Assembly (NCBI GenBank): GCA_944347775.1
Contig: CALVMT010000079.1
Location: 1-35,720, forward strand
Reading direction: 5' to 3'
From: an uncultured Clostridia bacterium
GTDB taxonomy: Bacteria > Bacillota > Clostridia > Christensenellales > Christensenellaceae
DNA length: 35,720 bases
The notes beneath the pieces are model-generated. The model searched no databases. It was not told the DNA's origin and saw only the letters and a list, made by a program, of their open reading frames with translations. The translations under genes were made by a program, and so were the position numbers. Shown in pieces: positions 26,666 through 35,328 of this stretch (the first letter of the stretch is position 1; the number at the start of each line of letters is the position of its first letter).

Positions 26666-27358
26666 TTATAGTTCCAAATTATCCAGCCATGTCCGTACAT
26701 CTTTTTCGCTGACGATGGAGCGGAAACGCATCCCCCGCCTGCCAGTCGCCGGTGCCAGCCAATTCGGCCAGCAGTTGGCCGCTCTCGCTCAGGCCGGAAC
26801 TGGCCGAGGTGCAGAACGGGATCACGTTTTTTGCTGTGAAATCATTCGCTTTCACAAAACCATCTACCGGCCATGCCGCAATACCCCACCAAATGGGATA
26901 ACCAATAAAGACCGTATCATAGCTGTCCCAGTTCTCTACGGTGTCTGCAACAAGATCCACATCCCCCAGGCTTTCGTCCGCATACTCCTGGGAGACATGG
27001 CTGCTATCATTGTTATAATTTAGATCCTCATCGGTATAGGGTTCATCAGGCTCCAGTTCAAACAGCGTCCCGCTGGTCAGATCTGCAATATAACCTGCGG
27101 CATCTTCCGTATTGCCTGCGGCAGAATAGTAAACCACAAGGACATTGCTCTCAGCACCCTTGGCAGAAGATGCTTCACTTTCATCCGAAGTATCATCTAT
27201 AATACTACCATCTCAGAAGATTCTTGTCCTTCGCCTTCTGCGATGGATTCCGGCCGACTCTGGCTGCTCTGGATTTCGCCGCTGTCGGTTGTATTCCCAC
27301 AGGCTGCCAATGAGAAAGTAATCAGGCGCGCAAGAATCAAAGTTAATATTTTTTTATG
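26666..27358 (-). pseudogene. Decayed lipoprotein flavodoxin
   Basis: Joining three frames reconstructs a lipid-anchored flavodoxin. A signal peptide (KKILTLILARLITFSLAACG) and a Ser/Glu-rich tether are followed, after a one-base frameshift near 27209-27216, by VLVVYYSAAGNTEDAAGYIA and FIGYPIWWGIAAWPVDGFV. A second frameshift in the C5 run at 26732-26736 precedes FRSIVSEKDVRTWLDNLEL and a stop at 26666. The start codon position reads CAT (27356-27358), so the start also seems lost. Flavodoxins carry electrons on FMN; the lipoprotein type is common next to aldo/keto reductases in gut Clostridia. Two frameshifts plus the lost start make a functional product unlikely. Confidence 0.8.
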
Positions 27359-27375
27359 TGCAATCGTCTTCTCAT

Positions 27376-27427
27376 TAAAAAACGAAAACTGGCTCCTGCC
27401 AATCCAAATCCTGGGCAGAAACCAGTT
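27376..27427 (-). terminator. Terminator after the SDR gene
   Basis: A 14-bp stem (revcomp of 27414-27427 with 27387-27400, including two G-T pairs) has a 13-nt loop, followed by TTCGTTTTTT on the minus strand, 31 nt after the stop. Confidence 0.8.
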
Positions 27428-27457
27428 CGACTTAGCCAAATTGGTTTTAGTGTGTTT

Positions 27458-28288
27458 TTAGTTTTCCGGCTTCAGCGGTCCGTAGAAGTAGGAAGCCGTC
27501 GCACCGCCATCAATAAGGAAATCGGCGCCGGTAATAAAAACGCCTTTATCACTCATTAACAGCTCTGCCACATTGGCTACCTCATCAGCGGTGCCAGGTC
27601 GGCCGGCGGGACACTTGGCGAACATATTCTTGTAGAAATCGCCACGAGGGCCATTGAACTCATCCAGGGCCAGCGGCGTGACGATGATGCCGGGGGAAAT
27701 GGAGTTGACCCTTGCGCATTTCTCGCCCCACTTTACGCTCTCCGCCATCACCCGCTTTTCATTGCAGCGTTTGGCCATCTGATAAGCGTGGAGGGTATCT
27801 CGGATATTTTCCGGCTGAAGGATGTCCAGCTTCAGCAGCTCCTCAGTGGGGGTGCAGGCCAGCTGTTCATCCTCCTTGGGGGTGAGCTGCTTCATCCGGT
27901 GACCGGACTGACTGGAGATGGTGACGCCTACGCCGCCAGGAGCAATGACCTTGCCCACTTCTTCCAGCAGTACGGCAGTGCCATACAGATCTACCTTTAA
28001 GATCGCCTCAATGGAAGCTTGGCTGGGGGAGACGCCGGCGGCGTTCACCAGCATAGTAATGGGGCCATACTTTTGGGCCTCAGCAATCAAAGCTTTGATG
28101 GAGTCCCGGGAGGACAGATCCATCTCTTGGGCCACAGTATCGAAACCGGCCTGATTCATAATCTGAGAGATAGCCTGAGCATTTTCCATTTTTTTATCAC
28201 CGATCACGACCTTCATGCCATAGCCCATCCGGCGGGCAATCGCCATACCGATCTGTCCGGCACCGGTCAAAATCATAACATTTTTCAT
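27458..28288 (-). CDS. Short-chain dehydrogenase/reductase
   Basis: 276 residues of the classical SDR fold, intact. The nucleotide-binding TGAGQIG lies at residues 8-14, followed by an acidic GDKK that suggests NAD preference, then VNAAG, the catalytic serine in ISSQSGH and the Tyr-Lys pair AYQMAKRC. ISPGIIVTPL and a C-terminal FLIDGGA complete the family pattern. Between Ser and Tyr there is an extended segment of about 35 residues (MKQLTPKEDEQLACTPTEEL...) typical of the SDRs found near flavodoxin/AKR genes. AAGGAG lies 8 nt before the ATG. It has its own promoter region, similar to that of the intact flavodoxin, and its own terminator. Substrate unknown. Confidence 0.88.
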   Translation of the reverse strand: MKNVMILTGAGQIGMAIARRMGYGMKVVIGDKKMENAQAISQIMNQAGFDTVAQEMDLSSRDSIKALIAEAQKYGPITMLVNAAGVSPSQASIEAILKVDLYGTAVLLEEVGKVIAPGGVGVTISSQSGHRMKQLTPKEDEQLACTPTEELLKLDILQPENIRDTLHAYQMAKRCNEKRVMAESVKWGEKCARVNSISPGIIVTPLALDEFNGPRGDFYKNMFAKCPAGRPGTADEVANVAELLMSDKGVFITGADFLIDGGATASYFYGPLKPEN

Positions 28289-28318
28289 ACGAATGGCTCC
28301 TTCCTTAACCTATTCTGC

Positions 28319-28387
28319 CTTCTATTTTAATCATTGCAGGGAGGATAGCAATTTCAGTTTTGCGGATAGTTGATAAGTACAGCTAAT
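28319..28387 (-). promoter_or_regulatory. Upstream element of the SDR gene, shared with the flavodoxin gene
   Basis: 69 nt that align without gaps to 32898-32966 with 48 identities by hand count. They include TGAAATTGCT, exactly 17 nt, then TAAAATAGAAG. A TTGCTA...TAAAAT pair (16-nt spacer) can be read as -35 and -10. Conservation also covers about 30 nt upstream of the -35, where an activator would sit. Confidence 0.6.
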
Positions 28388-28398
28388 CCGAGTGAAAA

Positions 28399-28830
28399 TC
28401 AGAGTTTTTCGTCCTCCTCGTCCGTCACAAATTTCAGCCACTCGTTGGATGCACCCTCGGCAATCACTTCTACCGCCAGAAGAGAGAACCAACTGTCCGC
28501 CGCTCCGTACCAGTGTTTTACCTCCGGCGGAATGTTCACCACCTCGCCCAGTTGCAATTCCTGGACGGGCCGGTCCTAGGCCTGATACCAACCTTTGCCT
28601 CCAGTGACCAGAAGGATATTCCGCCTTTATGATGATGCCAGTTGTTCCGACAGCTAGGCCCAAAGGTAACGTTGGAAATCGGAGTCGCCTTTCTCCGTCA
28701 ACAGTCGCAAGTATGCCTGGCCGATGAAATATTTGCTGAAGGCTTCGGGCAACTTATTGCCCATAGGAAATACACTGCGTTCATTTTCTTGACCTGATGT
28801 TTGATATGCTTCTAATTCACTGATTTCAAT
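28399..28830 (-). pseudogene. Decayed cupin-domain protein
   Basis: Three frames reconstruct a small cupin. NERSVFPMGNKLPEAFSKYF and IGQAYLRLL are followed, after a shift near 28676-28686, by ISNVTFGPSCRNNWHHHKGG. After a second shift near 28612-28620 comes LLVTGGKGWYQA, an in-frame TAG at 28576-28578, then VNIPPEVKHWYGAADSWFS and AVEVIAEGASNEWLKF to the stop at 28399. The metal-site histidines (NWHHH, KHW) are recognisable. Relatives occur next to carboxymuconolactone-decarboxylase-like and AKR genes, as here. The mix of two shifts and one nonsense change makes it non-functional. Its upstream edge (near 28830) is approximate because no clear start remains. Confidence 0.8.
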
Positions 28831-28839
28831 TATCTATTT

Positions 28840-29824
<985 letters not shown>

Positions 29825-29828
<4 letters not shown>

Positions 29829-30592
29829 TTGGCGTCCTCCCGGCTTTTCGCCGCTTCATTTACACAACGCAGGGCGTTCAGGCTGCGAGGATAGCCAATA
29901 TAGGGCAGGCACTGAGAAATGACCTTGATAAGGAATGCCTTGTCATTGCCGATCCGCATATTACCGGCGGCATGGGAGATGAGCTGTGGTTCGCATCCTC
30001 CCTGGGCAGCCAGGAAACAGAAAGTTATCATTTCTCGCTGCCGATAGCCCAAGCCTCCTCTGGTGTAATAGTCCCCGAAGCAGTTATCTGCCAGCCAGCG
30101 GTTGATATGGCGGCTCTCCTCCGGGCCACTGTCCTGAAATCCCCGCATCCCCTCACCGAAGATATCCACCTGCGCCTGATTTCCCGCTTCCAGCCGGGTC
30201 TCCATCGTCGTAGTGGATTGCCCTTCCAAAGGTAATGTCACTCCACGAGAGGTAAGAATCTCATTAACTGCATGGAGAAATGGGAATACCCGACCGATAC
30301 CCAGATACGCCACCGCCTGATAGACAATCTCCTTAGTCTCAACCGGCGTCACGCCAAAGTTCAAAGCGGCGGGTAGCATGGCCTTGTACTCATCAATGCT
30401 TTGGCTTCCAATCAGCGTGGCCAAAATAGCCATCATCCGAGTGCGGTCGTCCAGATCATCGCTGCCAACCACTTCGTCAAAGGCAAAGTTGTCAAACCGC
30501 TCGATGAACTCCGGGTCTGTCTCCAGAAAACGTGAATGATAGCCTGGAAACATCCGCTCATGATAAAATTTTGCTCTTTCAGAAAGATCCAT
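29825..30592 (-). CDS. Tandem carboxymuconolactone-decarboxylase-like (AhpD-fold) protein
   Basis: 255 residues with two CMD-like repeats: residues about 30-110 (DLDDRTRMMAILATLIGSQ, GVTPVETKEIVYQAVAYLGI) and about 150-240 (GLGYRQREMITFCFLAAQGG, SQCLPYIGYPRSLNAL). There is no CxxC peroxidase motif, so AhpD-type alkylhydroperoxidase activity is not supported. It sits 15 nt after the DUF362 gene and overlaps the broken AKR by 4 nt (ATGA), so they form one transcription unit. The family is frequent in Clostridial AKR/flavodoxin clusters; the biochemical role is unknown. Confidence 0.83.
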
Positions 30593-30607
30593 GGTGCTTC
30601 TCCTCCC

Positions 30608-31492
30608 TTAATCCAAAGTGACGATTTCGTAATCACAGCTGCCAAGGCCATGCTGGGCCGCGGCTTCCACTGTGTGAATACCGTACCGCGAATCCATGCG
30701 CTCGATTAGCGCCTTTTTTCCAGGGTCGGGGGAATTGACCACTGCGTCATAGCAAGCCTGATCCACTCCCACCGGGTCTACAGAGGCGAAAATGCCCAGA
30801 TTAGCCATCTCCGGTTCCGCCGGATGGGAATCGCAGTCACAGTCCACCGAAAGCCGGTTGGCCACATTGATATAGAGCATATTTTCCGCCCCTTTATAGG
30901 CGATGACCGCTTTACATGCGTCCGCCATAGACTCCAGAAAATAATCCTGCGGCGGGAGCTTCTGGAACAACTCCTCCGCATTGGTGGTCACGCCGGCGGT
31001 GTGGATATAAGTCTTTCCATGGATGGAGCCGATTCCGATGCTGATGTTCTTTAGAGCCCCGCCGAAACCGCCCATAGTGTGACCTTTGAAATGGGAGAGA
31101 ACCAGTATGGAATCATAGTCGGCCAAATGCTCGCCCACAATGTCCTTTTCCAGATGGAAACCGTTCTCCACAGGAATCTCAATCTCTCCAAACTCGTCCA
31201 TAATGTCACAGGGAGCCACGGCCTTAAAGCCGTGTTCCTCGATGGCTTTCCAGTGCTTCTTAGGGTCCATCCGTCTGCCCTCATAGGCGGTGCAGCACTC
31301 GATGATGGTGCCGTTTAGCTGCCGCACCAGTTTGCCGATGAGTTCCGGGTGCAGATAGTTGTTCCCTCCGGGCTCCCCGGTGGAGATCTTCACGCCTATT
31401 TTACCCTTTAGTTCCACGCCAAGAGCCTGATAGATTTTCACAAGGCTCTCCGGCGTGATTTCTTTTGTGAAATATACTTTTGCTTTTTCCAT
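30608..31492 (-). CDS. DUF362 protein without the usual ferredoxin insert
   Basis: 294 residues with the DUF362 pattern: VGVKISTGEPGGNNYLHPELI-type start, ILVLSHFKGHTMGGFGGALKN, the CDCDSHPAEP cysteine cluster, and FASVDPVGVDQACYDAV. Many DUF362 proteins contain a 2x[4Fe-4S] ferredoxin insertion or C-terminal domain; none is visible here, although the CDC motif could bind metal. AAGGAGG lies about 10 nt before the ATG. It is followed after 15 nt by the CMD gene. Function unestablished; the context, beside ferredoxin-type AKRs and flavodoxins, suggests a redox or metal-centre role. Confidence 0.85.
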   Translation of the reverse strand: MEKAKVYFTKEITPESLVKIYQALGVELKGKIGVKISTGEPGGNNYLHPELIGKLVRQLNGTIIECCTAYEGRRMDPKKHWKAIEEHGFKAVAPCDIMDEFGEIEIPVENGFHLEKDIVGEHLADYDSILVLSHFKGHTMGGFGGALKNISIGIGSIHGKTYIHTAGVTTNAEELFQKLPPQDYFLESMADACKAVIAYKGAENMLYINVANRLSVDCDCDSHPAEPEMANLGIFASVDPVGVDQACYDAVVNSPDPGKKALIERMDSRYGIHTVEAAAQHGLGSCDYEIVTLD

Positions 31493-31517
31493 GGCTGCTT
31501 TTCCTCCTTACAGATTC

Positions 31518-31910
31518 TTTACCGCATTTTTTCCCACTGGCTAATACCAGTCTGCGAGCGTTCCACTTTATATCCCAAAAATTCCCCGTTTGGAAGAATC
31601 TCCGCTCCGGGAGCATATTTTTTTCAAATCTTCCAAGCTCCTATCAAAGTCGCTTCCTCGGCTGGTCACAAAGGGGATGATCTTTTCCCCACCCCAGCTG
31701 CACTGTTCCAGCTCCTCCTTTGCCTCATAGATCATCTTCATGTGATCCGGATTATTTTCACCGTCTCCAGTTCCATCAGATTCCCGCCGAGAGCCTGCCC
31801 AATAAGTTCCGCAGCGGCAGCGGTATGTCCTTTTTCAAGACTGACAATTTTCATTCCCGGAGTAATGGCCTCACCCTTCAGGGAATATATACAACCGCAA
31901 TCTTTGCCAT
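31518..31910 (-). pseudogene. Second decayed flavodoxin, with frameshifts and an internal deletion
   Basis: ATG at 31910, behind AGAAAGGAAG, gives MAKIAVVY and then loses frame. After a shift near 31880 it reads KGEAITPGMKIVSLEKGHTA and ALGGNLMELETVK; after another near 31755-31760, NPDHMKMIYEAKEELEQC. That joins abruptly to SWGGEKIIPFVTSRGSDFD near 31697-31703, and after a third shift (T-run 31618-31624) continues PGAEILPNGEFLGYKVERS to a stop at 31518. Compared with the intact flavodoxin next door, about 50 middle residues (the YPNWWGTMPMAM region) are missing. It is dead. Confidence 0.75.
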
Positions 31911-31926
31911 TGTTTTTCTTCCTTTC

Positions 31927-32279
31927 TTAGTAGGCTGAGGCTCTTACCCCAGTGATTTGCCTCTTGCCGCCCTGTTTCACCAGGCGGCATACAAGCTACA
32001 GCCGCCTGGTATGCCAGTCGCCACCAAAAACAGTCGCGTGTACCAAGCTCTGCCCGGTCAATTCCCCATGATCCCCCTCCAGATGAACGGCAATTTTCTG
32101 GAGGCGGGCAGAACTGTAATTCAAAATGCCTTTGTGAACAGCCTGGATAACGGCCTCCAAAGGCTAGCGTATCCCGGTCATGTGAACCAGCACAAATTCT
32201 GGCGCCAGCACTTCCCGCAGGATGACTTCATCTTTTTCCACCGGCGGTAGCACGCCTCATCAGCTTCTCTATCATCCAT
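31927..32279 (-). pseudogene. Decayed NTF2-like/SnoaL-type protein
   Basis: From ATG at 32279 the frame gives MDDREADEACYRR, shifts near 32241-32246, then reads VEKDEVILREVLAPEFVLVH, MTGIR-stop-PLEAVIQAVHKGILNYSSA, SLVHATVFGGDWHTRRL-stop-LVCRLVKQGG and ends ASAY at 31927. The pattern LxxxFVLVHMTG, GxLNYxS, VFGGxxHTWRL and ASTY belongs to a small NTF2-like family. The two in-frame TAGs (32164-32166 and 31996-31998) fall where family members have Gln, fitting CAG-to-TAG changes. Such base substitutions argue for real decay rather than homopolymer error. Confidence 0.75.
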
Positions 32280-32366
32280 ACCATTCACCATCCTTGCGCC
32301 GTGTCCTTTTCCAACCGGACATAAAAAACGTCTCGTTGATTGAAACTTATAAACGCACAGACATCC

Positions 32367-32882
32367 TTACACCAACTCCCCGACCCATGCCTCCACCTTG
32401 CTTCGGGAGTTTTTCGCCTCTGCTCCGTGGATGGACAGACCATTTTCCACCTTTGCTCCTTTGCAGACCTTCTTTAGATCCCGCTCGCTGGAGCCCATGC
32501 CGCTGCCCTCGTTGGTACAGAAGGGCATGATGCGCTTGCCGGAAAGGTCAAAATGCTCCAAAAAGGTAAACATGGCCATGGGCATGGTGCCCCACCAGTT
32601 AGGGTAGCCCACAAAGATAGTGTCGTATCCATCCAAACTGTCCGGGTATTCCTTCAGTTCCGGGCGGGCGTTCTGACGTAACTCTGTTTTTGCCTCGTTG
32701 ATGCAGGTGTAGTAGTCAGCGGCGTAGGGCTTCACCGTGTCGATCTCAAACAGATCGCCGCCGGTCATGTCGGCAATCATCTCCGCCACGACCTCGGTGT
32801 TGCCCTTGGACAGCTTCCGCACGCTGCCGTTTACATAGTTCTCACCCTTACGGGAATAATACACAATCAATACCTTGCTCAT
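32367..32882 (-). CDS. Flavodoxin, intact
   Basis: 171 residues. The FMN-phosphate loop region is MSKVLIVYYSRKGENYVNGS with KGNTEVVAEMIA. DTIFVGYPNWWGTMPMAMFTFLE is the aromatic isoalloxazine region, and RIMPFCTNEGSGMGSSERDL follows. Flavodoxin-fold proteins of this group shuttle electrons to reductases, or act as NADPH-dependent quinone/FMN reductases. AAGGAGG sits 8 nt before the ATG. Its upstream 69-nt element matches that of the SDR gene. It is the only undamaged of three flavodoxin genes in the cluster. Confidence 0.9.
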   Translation of the reverse strand: MSKVLIVYYSRKGENYVNGSVRKLSKGNTEVVAEMIADMTGGDLFEIDTVKPYAADYYTCINEAKTELRQNARPELKEYPDSLDGYDTIFVGYPNWWGTMPMAMFTFLEHFDLSGKRIMPFCTNEGSGMGSSERDLKKVCKGAKVENGLSIHGAEAKNSRSKVEAWVGELV

Positions 32883-32897
32883 GGGTAATACCTCCTT

Positions 32898-32966
32898 CTT
32901 CTATTTTATGCATGATAAAGAAATCAGCAATTTCACTTTCGAGAGTATTTGATTAGCAAAGCTTAT
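32898..32966 (-). promoter_or_regulatory. Upstream element of the flavodoxin gene, shared with the SDR gene
   Basis: Gapless match to 28319-28387 (48 of 69 identical). TTGCTG-16-TAAAAT reads as a promoter, with TAAAAT at 32903-32908. The predicted +1 would fall at the Shine-Dalgarno, leaving a leader of about 14 nt, so either the leader is unusually short or the conserved box is an operator with the promoter elsewhere. Confidence 0.55.
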
Positions 32967-33046
32967 GCGAAAACAACCTTCGCACCCCAATGGGGACGGA
33001 CCCCAAAGCTGTTTAAAATAAATCGGCCTGATCTGACACGACTTTT

Positions 33047-34147
33047 TTAACGCCATCCCTTAAAGCCGTCGAACTTCCCCGAGATCTCTTTCAAATGCCT
33101 GGTGATCTCAATATGTTGTGGACAGTGCTTTTCACACTGACGGCAACCGATACAGTCTCCGGCCTTGGGGTGGGTTTGAGTCAGGTTATAGTAGTAAACC
33201 ATCTGGGTGGTCATGTAGCCGTGCTGGAACAGGGCGAAATACTCCGGGATGGGGATATGCTTGGGGCAATGCACCGTGCAGTAGCCGCAGCCTGTGCAGG
33301 GGATGGTGAGTTCGTTCTGGATGATCCGTGCCGCCTGTGCGCAGAGCTCCCTCTCCTCCCTGTTCATGGGGCGGAAGTCCTTCATGGTGCGGATATTGTC
33401 CTCCAACTGCCCCATACTGTTCATGCCGGAAAGCACCATCATCACGCCCTCGTGACTGGCGGCAAACCGCAGAGCCCAGCTGGCGTTGGAGGCCGCCGGG
33501 TCGTAGGACCGAAAGAGCTGCTCCGCCTCCTCCGGGAGGTTGACCAGCGTGCCACCCTTGATAGGCTCCATGACGATGATGGGCTTTTGATGCTTTCTGG
33601 CCACTTCATAACACATGCGGGACTGGATACTCTCGTTATCCCAGTCCAGATAGTTGATCTGCAGCTGCACCACCTCGATCTCCGGGTGGACGGTGAGGAT
33701 TTCATCCAGCAACTCCGCCTTGTCGTGGAAGGATATGCCAATGTGGCGAATTTTGCCCTCCGCCTTCTTCCGATAGACAAACTCGAAACTGTCCAGCTCC
33801 AGGGAAACCTTGTAATTTACAGCCCCCTGGTTGTGTAGAAGATAGTAGTCAAAATAACCGCAGCCCAGGCGGTTTAGCTGATCCTCAAAGACCTGCTCCT
33901 GTTCTTCTTTGCTGTGCATGAATTCGTTTGAGAGTTTGGTGGTTAGCGTATAGCTCTGCCTGGGGTAACGATCCACCAGAGCCGCTTTCAGAGCCGGCTC
34001 CGAGAACCCCCGGCAGTATTTGTAGGCAGTGTCAAAGTAGGTGAAACCGTTTTTCATAAACGTATCCACCATCTTCGTTACCAGCTCCATGTCTACTTGG
34101 TCACTCTGAAACGGAAGTCGCATAAATCCGAAGCCAAAGTTTTTCAT
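33047..34147 (-). CDS. Aldo/keto reductase with C-terminal 2x[4Fe-4S] ferredoxin module (copy 1)
   Basis: 366 residues. An AKR barrel at about 1-260 has FTYFDTAYKY (catalytic Asp/Tyr), LTTKL (Lys), DYYLLHNQG (His) and ALRFAASHEGVMMVLSGM. A C-terminal module carries CTGCGYCTVHCP and, about 45 residues later, CIGCRQCEKHCP, two ferredoxin-type cluster motifs. ATG at 34147 (MKNFGFGFMRLP) is chosen because AAAGGAGG is 7 nt upstream; the longer frame lacks a ribosome site. It lies 13 nt after copy 2. The fusion lets an iron-sulfur pair feed electrons to or from the barrel; the physiological substrate is unknown. Confidence 0.9.
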   Translation of the reverse strand: MKNFGFGFMRLPFQSDQVDMELVTKMVDTFMKNGFTYFDTAYKYCRGFSEPALKAALVDRYPRQSYTLTTKLSNEFMHSKEEQEQVFEDQLNRLGCGYFDYYLLHNQGAVNYKVSLELDSFEFVYRKKAEGKIRHIGISFHDKAELLDEILTVHPEIEVVQLQINYLDWDNESIQSRMCYEVARKHQKPIIVMEPIKGGTLVNLPEEAEQLFRSYDPAASNASWALRFAASHEGVMMVLSGMNSMGQLEDNIRTMKDFRPMNREERELCAQAARIIQNELTIPCTGCGYCTVHCPKHIPIPEYFALFQHGYMTTQMVYYYNLTQTHPKAGDCIGCRQCEKHCPQHIEITRHLKEISGKFDGFKGWR

Positions 34148-34160
34148 AGAATTTCCTCCT

Positions 34161-35315
34161 TTATCTGCGGGTGGGGAAAGAGGCACCTGCCTCAAACCTG
34201 GCAACCACTTCTTTTAGGTGCTCCCGGATGGGCAAATGCTGGGGACAGTTTTTTTCGCACTGGCCGCAGCCGATGCAGTCGGAAGCCTTGCCATGCTTGA
34301 GGGAAATATTATTGTAGTACACATTCTGGCTGGAAAAGCTGCCTGTGGTGCGGGACACGCTGTTATAAAGGGCGAAATACTCCGGGATAGCGATCTGCTT
34401 GGGACAGCCATGTGTGCAGTAAGCGCAGCCTGTGCAGGGGATGGGAGTGTTCGCCTCAATGATTTGACATACTTTTTCAATGGTTGTTTCTTCCGACTGA
34501 GTGATCGGCTCGAAGTGCTGAAACGTGGCGCAGTTGTCCTCCACCTGTTCCAAGGTGTTCATGCCCGAAAGCACCCTGGTGACACCTTCCTGACTGGCGG
34601 CGAATCGCAACGCCCAGCTGGCATTGGAATCCTGGGGCCGGGCTTGCCGGAGCAAGTTTTCAGCCTCCTGGGGCAGGTTTACCAACGTGCCACCTTTGCA
34701 GGGCTCCATGACCGTAACCGGCTTGCCGTATTTTCTCGCCACTTCCAGACAGCGACGAGACTGGACGTTAGGCTGCTCCCAGTCCACATAGTTAACCTGC
34801 AACTGCACAAAGTCCAATTTATCCCCAAACTGATCCAATATCTCCTCCAGCAACTCCGGCGTGTCGTGGAAGGACATGCCCACCTGGCAGATCTTTCCCT
34901 CTGCTTTCTTCTTCGCCACAAAATCAAAAGCATGGTACTCCTTGCATTTCTCGTAGACATTGGTGCCCATGTTGTGCAGCAGGTAATAGTCAAAATACTC
35001 CACGCCGCAGTGAGCAAGCTGTTCATTGAAGATCCGTTCCAGATCCTCTGCGTCTTTAAAATCCCGCAACGGCATTTTGGTCACCAATTGGAAACTCTTC
35101 CTGAGATGTCGCTCCACCAACGCTTTTCGCACTGCTTCCTCGGCATGGTAACCATGGTAGGTGTAGGCCGTGTCAAAATAGGTGAAGCCCTCGTCCAGAA
35201 AGGCATCAAAAAGCTTTTCGATCTTCTCATAGTCAAAGGAATCCGGCACATCCGCCTGCAAGGTGGGCAGGCGCATACAGCCAAAGCCAAAATCCACTTT
35301 TCTCTTTTGCATCAT
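34161..35315 (-). CDS. Aldo/keto reductase with C-terminal 2x[4Fe-4S] ferredoxin module (copy 2)
   Basis: 384 residues. FGFGCMRLP start, FTYFDTAYTY, LVTKMP, DYYLLHNMG and ALRFAASQEGVTRVLSGM in the barrel, then CTGCAYCTHGCP and CIGCGQCEKNCP. It is a clear tandem paralogue of the next gene, sharing long identical stretches such as SNASWALRFAAS and YFDYYLLHN. The start is ATG at 35315 (or 35312) with AAGGAGG 8 nt upstream; the frame continues to a GTG at 35348, but that would overlap the ribosome site. It begins 13 nt after the preceding AKR ends. The pair has probably arisen by duplication and may serve different substrates. Confidence 0.9.
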   Translation of the reverse strand: MMQKRKVDFGFGCMRLPTLQADVPDSFDYEKIEKLFDAFLDEGFTYFDTAYTYHGYHAEEAVRKALVERHLRKSFQLVTKMPLRDFKDAEDLERIFNEQLAHCGVEYFDYYLLHNMGTNVYEKCKEYHAFDFVAKKKAEGKICQVGMSFHDTPELLEEILDQFGDKLDFVQLQVNYVDWEQPNVQSRRCLEVARKYGKPVTVMEPCKGGTLVNLPQEAENLLRQARPQDSNASWALRFAASQEGVTRVLSGMNTLEQVEDNCATFQHFEPITQSEETTIEKVCQIIEANTPIPCTGCAYCTHGCPKQIAIPEYFALYNSVSRTTGSFSSQNVYYNNISLKHGKASDCIGCGQCEKNCPQHLPIREHLKEVVARFEAGASFPTRR

Positions 35316-35328
35316 CTTGTATTCCTCC

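Noticed and set aside
26505-27023. Plus-strand 172-codon ORF at the island edge
   Set aside because: It is the antisense of the DtxR scrap and flavodoxin pseudogene, which show family homology on the minus strand.
28331-28663. 110-codon minus-strand ORF before the SDR gene
   Set aside because: Out-of-frame reading of the cupin pseudogene; Gly/Arg-rich, no homology.
31927-32279. TAG recoding (stop-codon reassignment) to explain the in-frame TAGs
   Set aside because: The same genes also carry frameshifts, and the frames of intact genes in the island show no internal TAG; decay is simpler.
32981-33004. ACCCCAATGGGGACGGACCCC mini-palindromes as a terminator after the AKR operon
   Set aside because: Short 4-bp G/C arms without a T-run; no good terminator seen there.
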